A stretch of 64,000 bases of DNA from Mesorhizobium_K quangtriensis. GTDB lineage: Bacteria > Pseudomonadota > Alphaproteobacteria > Rhizobiales > Rhizobiaceae. Location of the stretch: NCBI RefSeq assembly GCF_040081925.1, contig NZ_JBEBMF010000002.1:62001-126000 (forward strand). The letters are read 5' to 3'. Made by a program: the position numbers and the translations under genes. The notes under the pieces are model-generated. The model ran no database searches. It was not told the origin of the DNA and saw only the letters and a program-made list of their open reading frames with translations. This document shows positions 1-7,430 of this stretch, in pieces (positions within the stretch are counted from its first letter, which is position 1; each line of letters opens with the position of its first letter).

Positions 1-1009
1 ACTGCTTCACCAGAGCGTTCTTCGGCTCGGTCAGGATCTGGATCAGCGCCGGTTCGTCGAGGTCTTCGAGCGTCGCCAGAACCGGCAGACGGCCGACGAA
101 CTCCGGGATCAGGCCGAACTTCAAGAGATCCTCAGGCTCGACCTGGCGGAACAGTTCGCCCGAGCGCCGGTCTTCCGGCGAGGCGACACTCGCGCCGAAG
201 CCGATCGAGGTCTTGCGGCCGCGATCCGAGATGATCCTGTCCAGACCGGCGAACGCGCCGCCGCAGATGAAGAGGATGTTGGCCGTATCGACCTGCAGGA
301 ATTCCTGCTGCGGATGCTTCCTGCCACCCTGCGGCGGCACGGAGGCGACTGTGCCTTCCATGATCTTCAGCAACGCCTGCTGCACGCCCTCGCCCGACAC
401 GTCCCGTGTGATCGACGGATTGTCCGACTTGCGGCTGATCTTGTCGATCTCGTCGATGTAGACGATGCCGCGCTGCGCCCGCTCGACATTGTAGTCGGCC
501 GACTGCAGCAGCTTCAGGATGATGTTCTCGACGTCCTCGCCGACATAGCCGGCTTCGGTCAGCGTCGTCGCGTCGGCCATTGTGAACGGCACGTCGATGA
601 TGCGGGCCAGCGTCTGCGCCAGCAGCGTCTTGCCGCAGCCGGTCGGGCCGATCAGCAGGATGTTCGACTTCGCCAGTTCGACGTCGTTGTTCTTGCCGGC
701 ATGCGCGAGGCGCTTGTAATGGTTGTGCACCGCCACCGACAGCACGCGCTTGGCATATGGCTGGCCGATCACGTAATCGTCGAGGACCTTCAAAATCTCC
801 TGCGGGGTCGGCACGCCGTCGCGCGCGACCTTCATGGAGCTCTTGTTCTCCTCGCGGATGATGTCCATGCAGAGCTCGACGCATTCATCGCAGATGAATA
901 CGGTCGGTCCGGCGATCAGCTTGCGAACCTCGTGCTGGCTCTTGCCGCAGAACGAGCAGTAGAGCGTGTTCTTCGAGTCTCCGCCGCTGCTATTGCCGAC
1001 TTTGCTCAT
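1..1009 (-). CDS. clpX: ATP-dependent Clp protease ATP-binding subunit ClpX (C-terminus off window)
   Basis: ClpX is the cytoplasmic AAA+ unfoldase that feeds substrates to ClpP. The 336 visible codons start at ATG 1009 (SD-like AAGGACGA upstream) and show the N-terminal zinc domain with Cys18, Cys21, Cys40 and Cys43. The Walker A GPTGCGKT lies at about 122-129, followed by Walker B (VYIDEIDK) and the GGAFAGL region. Family members are about 420 residues, so roughly the last 85 lie beyond the left edge. clpP sits upstream on the same strand, 313 bases away, the usual order in Rhizobiales. Confidence 0.97.
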   Translation of the reverse strand, partial: MSKVGNSSGGDSKNTLYCSFCGKSQHEVRKLIAGPTVFICDECVELCMDIIREENKSSMKVARDGVPTPQEILKVLDDYVIGQPYAKRVLSVAVHNHYKRLAHAGKNNDVELAKSNILLIGPTGCGKTLLAQTLARIIDVPFTMADATTLTEAGYVGEDVENIILKLLQSADYNVERAQRGIVYIDEIDKISRKSDNPSITRDVSGEGVQQALLKIMEGTVASVPPQGGRKHPQQEFLQVDTANILFICGGAFAGLDRIISDRGRKTSIGFGASVASPEDRRSGELFRQVEPEDLLKFGLIPEFVGRLPVLATLEDLDEPALIQILTEPKNALVKQ

Positions 1010-1322
1010 ATCGTCTTCGTCCTTTCCGCAGCGTCACCCCGAAACCGGTGCGGACGCCTCTATGCAATATAGAGCTCACGCCCGCTGATACCAGCAAACT
1101 CGCCCGATACGCATTCACACGAAACACACAATCGACCGGCGCGGCAATGATTCGCAATAAGCCCCGACAAAGCTAAGCCGTCGAAAATCAACATAGGCTT
1201 AACGTAGGCGGTCCCTCCAAGGGAGGAAACAGCTAATTGTGACCGAAATGCCGCAGGCCGCGTCAAAAATACGTCATATCCCCAAACCGCCCCGAAGAGG
1301 CGGTTTGCAAGGGGTTCCGGCG
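1010..1322. other. clpP-clpX intergenic region
   Basis: This 313-base gap separates the clpP stop from the clpX start. It holds a GC-rich hairpin just after clpP (1283-1307) and, nearer clpX, the AT-richer stretch expected to carry the clpX promoter. The reading frames that cross it have no recognisable protein. No exact promoter could be assigned. Confidence 0.5.
1283..1307 (-). terminator. Hairpin downstream of clpP
   Basis: CAAACCGCC (1283-1291) and GGCGGTTTG (1299-1307) form a perfect 9-bp stem with a 7-base loop, 15 bases past the clpP stop. There is no clean T-tract directly after the stem on the minus strand, so it may be a partial terminator or a 3'-end stabiliser. Confidence 0.5.
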
Positions 1323-1955
1323 TCACTTGGCTGCGGGAACTTCCATCGCCTCGCGCGACGTGATGACCTTGTCGATCAGGCCGAATTCGAGGGCCTGCTC
1401 GACAGTCATGAAGCGGTCGCGCTCCATGGCGTTGTGGATCGTCTCGTAGTCCTGGCCGGTGTGCTTGACGTAAATCTCGTTCAGCCGGCGCTTCAGGGCC
1501 TCCGTCCACTGCGCATGGATCATGATATCGGTCGCCTGGCCCTGATAACCGCCGGAGGGCTGGTGAACCATGATCGAGGCGTTCGGCGTGGCAAAGCGCA
1601 TATCCTTGGCGCCTGCGCAAAGCAGCAGCGAACCAGCCGACATCGCCTGCCCGACGCAAAGCGTGGCAACCGGAGGCTTGATGAACTGCATGGTATCATA
1701 CATCGCCAGACCGCTGGTGACGACGCCGCCCGGCGAATTGATGTAGAGATTGATCTCTTTCTTGGGGTTTTCGGCCTCAAGGAAAAGGAGCTGTGCGCAA
1801 ACCAGCGACGCCATGCCGTCCTCGATCGGGCCGGTGATGAAGATGATGCGCTCCTTCAGCAGGCGCGAAAAGATGTCGTAGGCGCGCTCGCCCCGGTTGG
1901 TCTGCTCGACCACCATCGGCACGAGGTTCATGTAGTGTTCGACGGGGTCTCTCAT
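1323..1955 (-). CDS. clpP: ATP-dependent Clp protease proteolytic subunit ClpP
   Basis: ClpP is the serine peptidase of the ClpXP/ClpAP proteases. The start is placed at ATG 1955 (MRDPVEHYM, preceded by an AAAAGGGA Shine-Dalgarno-like sequence) and not at the longer frame's start at 2063; this gives 210 residues, the normal size. The catalytic Ser is in MSAGS and the catalytic His in MVHQPSGG. The Asp of the triad is expected further on and was not placed. clpX follows on the same strand after a hairpin, so the two may be transcribed separately as well as together. Confidence 0.96.
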   Translation of the reverse strand: MRDPVEHYMNLVPMVVEQTNRGERAYDIFSRLLKERIIFITGPIEDGMASLVCAQLLFLEAENPKKEINLYINSPGGVVTSGLAMYDTMQFIKPPVATLCVGQAMSAGSLLLCAGAKDMRFATPNASIMVHQPSGGYQGQATDIMIHAQWTEALKRRLNEIYVKHTGQDYETIHNAMERDRFMTVEQALEFGLIDKVITSREAMEVPAAK

Positions 1956-2118
1956 CGTTGTCCCTTTTCCGGCTGGGATTCCGGCGCCCGGCGAATGCAA
2001 TGGGGGCAGAATCGTAATGAAGCGTTGGTTCCGTAGATAGGATGGCCCCCAAGCCTTGTGCAAGAGCGGCCTCGCGCTAACCTTACCGACCGCGGCAAGG
2101 CTCCTGCCATGGAGAACA

Positions 2119-3219
2119 TCAGGCCTCCGCTCGCAACCAGCGCTTCAGTCCCTCCGTATCGCCGTTTCCGATAGAAGCCGCCACGCGCCTGCCGACCGCC
2201 GCGCCGAACTTGTAGCCGTGGCCGGAGCAGGCCGAGACGACCAGCACCCTGCCTTTTTCGTGGGCGAAGAAGGTCTCGTCATAGGTGAATGTGTAGGCGC
2301 AGGTGACCACTTCGGTCACTCGATATTCGTCTATCCGCGCGAACGGTGGCGAGAACAGGTTCCTGATTGCCTCGCCCTCGCCTTCCACCGGCTCGCGGTT
2401 CCAGTCGGCATCACTGGTCCGCACCTTGTGGATGTTGGCCCCAAACTTCATGCCCGCCCCACCCGTGAACGGGATCAGGTAGCCGTCCGCCTTGCCGCCC
2501 GTCATCATCACTGGCGCAGCCTCCCATGCCGCGCGCAGATCGGCCGGCGGATCGACATAGGCGACGGCCGTCCGATAGGTCTTAAGTTCGCCCTCGAGCT
2601 CGGGGAAAAGTTCCAGCACCCATGCGCCCGCGGTGACGACTATCCTGTCGCCCCGCAGCGTCTCGCCGGTCTCCAGTTCGACGCGCCCATCGTCGACGTC
2701 GATATCGACGACCTTGCTGCCGGTGTAGACGTTCGCGCCCTTCTTCCGCAGCCAGTCGGCAAGACCGGTGGCGATCGGCCGGCAATGCAGCGCGCCGCCA
2801 TCCTTCGAAAAATATGCGTAGCGGAAACTGTCGGGATCGAGGAACGGCCAGCGTTTCGCCGCTTCGGCCGGCTGATACATGTCGTAAGGCCAGCGGCCGA
2901 GGTCCATCCCCTCCAGATACTCGTCGATCTTGTCGCCCTCTTCGAGCGAGACGCACAGGAAGCCGCGCGGATCGAGATGGTTCTGCCCGAGATCGCCCCA
3001 CATCTCGTCCCATGCGTCATAGGCCTCGCCAATCACCTTGCCGTAGCCGCCCGCCGCCCGGTAGGCGCGTCGGATGATACGATGGTGATCGCCCGACGCG
3101 GCAAGCGGGTTGGGGATAGCCTCCCCCTGCTCCAGCAGCGTCACGCTGTGGCCGGCCTTCACCAGCGACCAGGCGGTCGACAGGCCGGCGATGCCGGCGC
3201 CAACGACGATGATGTTCAT
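2119..3219 (-). CDS. FAD-dependent oxidoreductase, DAO / sarcosine-oxidase-like family
   Basis: This 366-residue protein starts at ATG 3219 behind GAGAGG and begins directly with a Rossmann dinucleotide-binding motif, VVGAGIAGLSTA. The rest matches the D-amino-acid oxidase/sarcosine oxidase fold of soluble flavoenzymes that oxidise amines or amino acids. A Cys in the C-terminal part (VVSACSGHGYKFG) sits where monomeric sarcosine oxidases carry their covalent FAD Cys, but whether the flavin is covalent here is inference. The substrate cannot be told from sequence. It is divergent from a P450 gene, with 76 bases between the starts. Confidence 0.85.
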   Translation of the reverse strand: MNIIVVGAGIAGLSTAWSLVKAGHSVTLLEQGEAIPNPLAASGDHHRIIRRAYRAAGGYGKVIGEAYDAWDEMWGDLGQNHLDPRGFLCVSLEEGDKIDEYLEGMDLGRWPYDMYQPAEAAKRWPFLDPDSFRYAYFSKDGGALHCRPIATGLADWLRKKGANVYTGSKVVDIDVDDGRVELETGETLRGDRIVVTAGAWVLELFPELEGELKTYRTAVAYVDPPADLRAAWEAAPVMMTGGKADGYLIPFTGGAGMKFGANIHKVRTSDADWNREPVEGEGEAIRNLFSPPFARIDEYRVTEVVTCAYTFTYDETFFAHEKGRVLVVSACSGHGYKFGAAVGRRVAASIGNGDTEGLKRWLRAEA

Positions 3220-3295
3220 GAAACCTCTCGGGGCAATTTGCTGGCCGAACAATACGGGCTGGCCTGCACTTGGCAAGGCGGGGTAATGACCAACC

Positions 3296-4552
3296 ATGCA
3301 AGCTATGACCCGTCCACCTGCCTACCTCTCCTTCGACGCCGAAACCCGCCGCCTGCGGCTCGATCCGCGCGCGCCCGGCTTCTACCAGAACCCTTACGAA
3401 GCCTATGTCTGGCTCCACGGGCAGGGATCGACCTTTTTCTGGGAGGAGTTCGGGTACTGGTGCTTTGGCGGCTATGATGACGTCAACCGCCTGCTGCGCG
3501 ACCGCCGCTTCGGCCGTCAAAGCCTGACCGGCATTCCCGACAGCCGCGGCGCGGATCGCGACCGCTCACACCTGAGCGACTTCGATGCGATCGAGGCACA
3601 TTCGCTGCTCGAACTGGAGCCACCCGTCCACACGCGGCTGCGGACACTGGTCAACCGCGCTTTCGTTTCCCGGCAGGTGGAGCGGCTGCGGCCGCGCATC
3701 GAGGCGCTGGCGAACGAACTGGTCGACGGCTTCCCCAAGGACGAGCCATTCGACCTGCTACCGGCTTTCGCATCGCCTTTGCCGATCACCATCATCGCCG
3801 AAATGCTCGGCGTGCCGGTCGAGATGGGCCCGCAACTGCTCGACTGGTCGCACCAGATGGTCGCCATGTACACGCACGGCCGCACCCGTGAGATCGAGGA
3901 CACCGCAAACCGCGCTTCCGCGGAATTCTCGGCGTTCCTGCGCAGCTACGTCGCGAAACGAAAAAGCGCCCCCGGCGACGATCTTCTGTCGCTGCTGATC
4001 GCCGCTCAGGAGGGCGGCCAGAAGCTCAGCGAGGACGAACTCGTCTCCTCGGTCGTCCTGCTGCTCAACGCCGGCCACGAAGCGACCGTCCACCAGGCCG
4101 GCAATGCAGTGAGCACCATCCTTTCGCAGGGCGGCGACCCCAGGCGCTTTTTCGGGTCGCCGGAATCCGTCGCCGCCACAGTCGAGGAGTGCCTGCGCTT
4201 CGACGCGCCGCTCCACCTCTTCACCCGCTATGCCTACGAAGAGATCGAGGTTTCCCCCGGCGTGACCGTGAAACCCGGCGACCAGATCGGCCTCCTGCTC
4301 GGCATGGCCAACCGCGACCCGAAATCCTTCGCTGACGCCGATGCCTTCAATCCGCAACGAACCGACCAGAAGAACGTCTCCTTCGGCGCCGGCATCCACT
4401 TCTGCATCGGCGCGCCGCTGGCGCGCCTGGAGCTACAGGTGGCGCTGAAAGTGCTCTTCGACCGGCTGCCCGCAATCCGCATCGCCGAGCCGCCGCGCTA
4501 TCGCGACACATGGCACTTCCACGGGCTGGAAAGGCTTGTCGTGAGGTACTGA
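3296..4552 (+). CDS. Cytochrome P450
   Basis: This 418-residue soluble bacterial P450 has the I-helix motif LNAGHEAT, the K-helix ExxR (ECLR) and the heme-ligand loop FGAGIHFCIGAPLARLE with the Cys thiolate. The frame is closed by a stop at 3287, so translation starts at ATG 3296 or ATG 3305; the Shine-Dalgarno is weak (AAGGCGGGG, distant). It needs a ferredoxin/reductase pair, and none is encoded nearby. The substrate is unknown. The divergent FAD oxidoreductase may share its regulation, which is inference. Confidence 0.92.
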   Translation: MQAMTRPPAYLSFDAETRRLRLDPRAPGFYQNPYEAYVWLHGQGSTFFWEEFGYWCFGGYDDVNRLLRDRRFGRQSLTGIPDSRGADRDRSHLSDFDAIEAHSLLELEPPVHTRLRTLVNRAFVSRQVERLRPRIEALANELVDGFPKDEPFDLLPAFASPLPITIIAEMLGVPVEMGPQLLDWSHQMVAMYTHGRTREIEDTANRASAEFSAFLRSYVAKRKSAPGDDLLSLLIAAQEGGQKLSEDELVSSVVLLLNAGHEATVHQAGNAVSTILSQGGDPRRFFGSPESVAATVEECLRFDAPLHLFTRYAYEEIEVSPGVTVKPGDQIGLLLGMANRDPKSFADADAFNPQRTDQKNVSFGAGIHFCIGAPLARLELQVALKVLFDRLPAIRIAEPPRYRDTWHFHGLERLVVRY

Positions 4553-4560
4553 CCAGAGGC

Positions 4561-5043
4561 TCAGGCCAGCAGCTCGCAATCATACCGCTCGGCAATTGCC
4601 GGAAGCGCTTCGAAATCCGGTTCCGCCTCGCCTTGTCCCGGTATCCGCAACGCCGTTGTCGGCTCGCTCGTCTCTCTCAGCAGCCCTTCAAAACCTCCAG
4701 GCGTAAGCAGGAAGAGCATTTTTGCAGGCCCGCGCCTGACGACATATCGATGCGGAACGGATCGCGGTCCGAACACAACAGCGCCGGGCCCGGCGACAAT
4801 GGATTTCTCGCCCACTTCGAACTCGACCTCGCCTTGCAGGACGATAAATGTCTCGTCTTCGCGATGATGGACATGCAAGGGCGTCTCGCCCTCGTTTTCG
4901 GTGACCTCCACAAGCGTGAACTGTCCACCGGTCTGCGCGGCCGTCGCCTTGATGACGGCAAGAGAACCCATCCACCAACGCGCTTCCCCCTCCTCGGCTC
5001 CAAGTGCGAAGGCCACGTCTGCAACACTACCGTTTTTGTTCAC
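4561..5043 (-). CDS. Cupin domain protein
   Basis: This 160-residue single-domain cupin has the first metal motif around LHVHHREDETFIVLQGEVEF and the second around VVFGPRSVPHRYVV, which gives the usual His/His/Glu plus His ligand set. Its start codon overlaps the stop of the upstream TetR gene (ATGA at 5040-5043), so the two are translationally coupled. It has no signal peptide and is probably cytoplasmic. The substrate is not predictable. Its stop lies 8 bases from the stop of the convergent P450 gene. Confidence 0.85.
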   Translation of the reverse strand: MNKNGSVADVAFALGAEEGEARWWMGSLAVIKATAAQTGGQFTLVEVTENEGETPLHVHHREDETFIVLQGEVEFEVGEKSIVAGPGAVVFGPRSVPHRYVVRRGPAKMLFLLTPGGFEGLLRETSEPTTALRIPGQGEAEPDFEALPAIAERYDCELLA

Positions 5044-5669
5044 GACTTTCTCCCTTGCTTCACATCATCCTCGTCTGCGGCTTTCTGCAACCATCCCATT
5101 GAACCGCCCACCGCAACGGCGACGGCATCTTCGAGCGGCACGCCCCGAATCGCCATGGCCTGAAACGACGGCAGGTCGGCCAGTGCGCTCACGACAGCCA
5201 GGTCTGCCTCCGAGGGCTCCATCGTGCGCAGCGCCTCTCCAACGAACAGGCTGACCATGGATCGCAACTGGTCCTCGAAATCGCGCATGCTCTCCAGCTC
5301 ACGCTCCCGAGGATCGCTCTCGAGGTATTTGCCGCCGCGCTCGAAAAAACTGAAAAGCTCCCGGACCACGCGCCGAAGACGTTCGCGAGGGTCGAGCGCG
5401 TCTCCAAGGATGGCCGGCAGGTCTTCCGGCGATGGCGGAAAGATGCGCTCCATCAGGAGTTCGCCACAAGCCGGCACCAATTCGTCCAGTGACGGAAAGT
5501 GCTTGTAGACGGTGCCGATCGAGACGTCCGCAGCGGCAGCGATGTCCTGCCAGCTTGTCCCGAAGATACCCTTGCGGCCGTGAAGCTCCAGGGTCGCCTC
5601 GACGATGCGCTGCCTCGTCCGGGCGACCGAGGCTTCTCGCTTGTTCATCACATACTGGCGTGGCGACAT
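5040..5669 (-). CDS. TetR/AcrR family transcriptional regulator
   Basis: This 209-residue regulator has the N-terminal TetR helix-turn-helix (TRQRIVEATLELHGRKGIFGTSWQDIAAAADVS split over the first 50 residues, then IGTVYKHFPS). The C-terminal ligand domain is divergent. Start ATG 5669 has GGAG six bases upstream; ATG 5648 is an alternative. It is the first gene of a two-gene operon with the cupin. A perfect inverted repeat at 5680-5706 lies just upstream and is the likely autoregulatory operator. Confidence 0.9.
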   Translation of the reverse strand: MSPRQYVMNKREASVARTRQRIVEATLELHGRKGIFGTSWQDIAAAADVSIGTVYKHFPSLDELVPACGELLMERIFPPSPEDLPAILGDALDPRERLRRVVRELFSFFERGGKYLESDPRERELESMRDFEDQLRSMVSLFVGEALRTMEPSEADLAVVSALADLPSFQAMAIRGVPLEDAVAVAVGGSMGWLQKAADEDDVKQGRKS

Positions 5670-5679
5670 GGCCGCTCCA

Positions 5680-5706
5680 ATTAAATGAATGAACTATACA
5701 TTTAAT
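5680..5706. promoter_or_regulatory. Inverted repeat, candidate TetR operator
   Basis: ATTAAATG (5680-5687) and CATTTAAT (5699-5706) are perfect 8-base arms separated by 11 bases, 11 bases before the TetR start codon. The position and spacing suit autorepression by the downstream TetR protein. The assignment to that regulator is inference. Confidence 0.65.
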
Positions 5707-5848
5707 TTCATCGTAGGCAACCCATCGCGACTACGTCTGGCCCCATGGCTAGGCGCCAATTCATTCTGAGAGGTTTTCGGCCACCGATCGCTGCTAGGAC
5801 GACTGCCGGGAAGCTGCGTCTCCGGCAGCGCCTTCTCGCTGATTGAAG

Positions 5849-6121
5849 CTAGTTCGCAGTGGTCGGATCGATGATCGACAAGACCTGAGTGATGCAGCTC
5901 GCTGGAAAACCGCTGAGCTTCGCGTGCTCACGAATAGCCGCCTCGTCTTCCGCCAGATAAAGGCAGAAGGTCTTTTTGCCGCAAACATAGGAGTGTTCCC
6001 ACTGCACACGCGGGGAAAGTTTAGCTAGCGCTGCGTTCGAAGTCTTCGAAGCATCGCGCAGTTGCTCGCGATTGAATGAACCTACCGCTGGAATTTCCCG
6101 CTCGATTACAAATCGTTGCAT
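5849..6121 (-). CDS. DUF4242 domain protein
   Basis: This small 90-residue protein begins MQRFVIEREIPAVG, the typical opening of DUF4242 proteins (SCO4226-like, nickel-binding in one studied member). The body carries WEHSYVCGKKTFCLYLAEDEAAIREHAKLSGFP. ATG 6121 is preferred over ATG 6124 because it gives six bases of spacing from GGAG. The gene is divergent from an HxlR-type regulator, with a perfect palindrome in the shared promoter region. Its function is unknown. Confidence 0.8.
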   Translation of the reverse strand: MQRFVIEREIPAVGSFNREQLRDASKTSNAALAKLSPRVQWEHSYVCGKKTFCLYLAEDEAAIREHAKLSGFPASCITQVLSIIDPTTAN

Positions 6122-6188
6122 CATGTTCTCCTATTTATCTGATGACGCTCCTTTCTGGCAGACTGGGCAACGCAGGGTACAGTTTGGA

Positions 6189-6211
6189 TAATGAACCGCT
6201 CCGGTTCATTA
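6189..6211. promoter_or_regulatory. Perfect palindrome in divergent promoter, candidate HxlR operator
   Basis: TAATGAACCG (6189-6198), a 3-base centre (CTC) and CGGTTCATTA (6202-6211) form a perfect palindrome. It lies 67 bases upstream of the DUF4242 start and 59 bases upstream of the HxlR-type start. This is the strongest operator-like palindrome noticed in the window. Its assignment to the adjacent regulator is inference. Confidence 0.75.
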
Positions 6212-6270
6212 TGTGAACTGGATTGATTGCAGCCAGTCACTCAGGATGAGGTTGAACAGGAGGTCAACAA

Positions 6271-6984
6271 TTGAGCTTCCGGCCTTACGGATTGATTTGT
6301 CCGATTTCGCACGCTTGCGACATCCTGGAGCCCCGTTGGACGATACCGATCCTGACGGAAATGTGGGCTGGCGCCACGCGGTTCAGCTGCATCCGACGCG
6401 GGGTCGGCAACATATCCACTGCGCTGCTGTCAAAAAGACTGAAGGAATTGGAGGCCAAGGGTCTCGTCCGTCGCATCGAGGATCCGACAAACGGCCAGGT
6501 AGCATACATCAGAACGCAACGCGCAATAGAGCTTGAGCCGGTACTCGCAGCTCTGGGCAGATGGGCTCAATGCAATATAGACGCCCGGGAGGCGTTGGCC
6601 GCGACAAACCTGTCGACGCTGATGTGGCACATGCGAAACTATATAGACCCCGCCGAGCTTCCGGATCGCCAGATCGTCATGCAATTCCATTTCAGCGATT
6701 CCGACACGGAATACAGCGTCTATTGGGCACTCATACTGCCTGGCGCTCCCGTAGAAATCTGTTCCGTGATTCCGGGGTTCGATATCGATCTCTTTATCGA
6801 AACGAGTTGCCTATCCATTTGCTCGATACTTCTTAGCCGCACCAGCATTTCACGCGAAATCGAGGAGGGCCGTCTTTTCATGAGCGGAGATGCGATTTTG
6901 ATCGAGACGATGGACCGCTGGTTCTACCAAAGGACGCAGGAGCGGCGCGACGAGATCAGGCAGTTGGAAGAATTGGTGTCTTAG
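6271..6984 (+). CDS. HxlR-type winged-helix regulator with C-terminal extra domain
   Basis: The first ~110 of 237 residues match HxlR regulators: CPISHACDILEPRWTIPILTEMW, then the recognition region STALLSKRLKELEAKGLVRR. The remaining ~120 residues form an added domain that resembles the SCP2-like extension of some HxlR proteins; this fit is by eye. The start is an uncommon TTG at 6271, supported by a full AGGAGG at 6258-6263 with seven bases of spacing. It is divergent from the DUF4242 gene and probably acts through the palindrome at 6189-6211. Confidence 0.85.
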   Translation: MSFRPYGLICPISHACDILEPRWTIPILTEMWAGATRFSCIRRGVGNISTALLSKRLKELEAKGLVRRIEDPTNGQVAYIRTQRAIELEPVLAALGRWAQCNIDAREALAATNLSTLMWHMRNYIDPAELPDRQIVMQFHFSDSDTEYSVYWALILPGAPVEICSVIPGFDIDLFIETSCLSICSILLSRTSISREIEEGRLFMSGDAILIETMDRWFYQRTQERRDEIRQLEELVS

Positions 6985-7022
6985 CACCTCTTGTTGACGG
7001 CAGCACCACTTCGGCCCCTACC

Positions 7023-7367
7023 TTACAGCCTGATCACATATTCCTTCCGCGTCGTCTCCAGCACTTCCCATGTGCCCTTGAAGCCCGGCTTGAGGATAAA
7101 ACTGTCGCCGGCCGTGATAGTGCGCGTCTCGCCGCCATCCTCCGAAATCACGGAGACACCGGACAGGATATGGCAGAACTCCCATTCGTCATATTCGATG
7201 CGCCATTTGCCTGGGGTCGCTTCCCAGACGCCTGCGTAGAGGCCGCCCCGAGCCTCGTCGAGGCTCCAGGTGCGGAACCTCGGAGTGCCGGAGATTAGGC
7301 GGTCTTCGGCCGGCGCGCCGAATTCCGGATCGACCGTCTCGGCATCGATATCGATAAAATTCGCCAT
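7023..7367 (-). CDS. Cupin domain protein (DUF861 / EutQ-like)
   Basis: This small single-domain cupin has 114 residues from ATG 7367, which is preceded by GGGAGAGG. The motifs RIEYDEWEFCHILSGVSVIS and GDSFILKPGFKGTWEV fit the DUF861 cupin group, which has a reduced metal-site motif. The gene lies downstream of metY on the same strand but a strong terminator separates them, so it is probably expressed on its own. The substrate is unknown. Confidence 0.8.
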   Translation of the reverse strand: MANFIDIDAETVDPEFGAPAEDRLISGTPRFRTWSLDEARGGLYAGVWEATPGKWRIEYDEWEFCHILSGVSVISEDGGETRTITAGDSFILKPGFKGTWEVLETTRKEYVIRL

Positions 7368-7378
7368 CAGCCTCTCCC

Positions 7379-7410
7379 AAAAGAAAAACCCGGCAGCGGG
7401 TGCTGCCGGG
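7379..7410 (-). terminator. Rho-independent terminator after metY
   Basis: GCTGCCGGG (7402-7410) and CCCGGCAGC (7389-7397) form a 9-bp stem with a 4-base loop. On the minus strand the stem is followed by a run of Ts with one interrupting C (7388-7379). It lies 20 bases past the metY stop. Confidence 0.9.
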
Positions 7411-7430
7411 CTAGCATCTTGCATTGCAGC

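Noticed and set aside
314..1072. Long plus-strand reading frame opposite clpX
   Set aside because: It is the complement of clpX coding sequence and encodes no recognisable protein; high-GC antisense frames are common here.
2056..3477. Long plus-strand frame over the FAD oxidoreductase gene
   Set aside because: The opposite frame carries a clear Rossmann motif and Shine-Dalgarno; this frame does not match any family.
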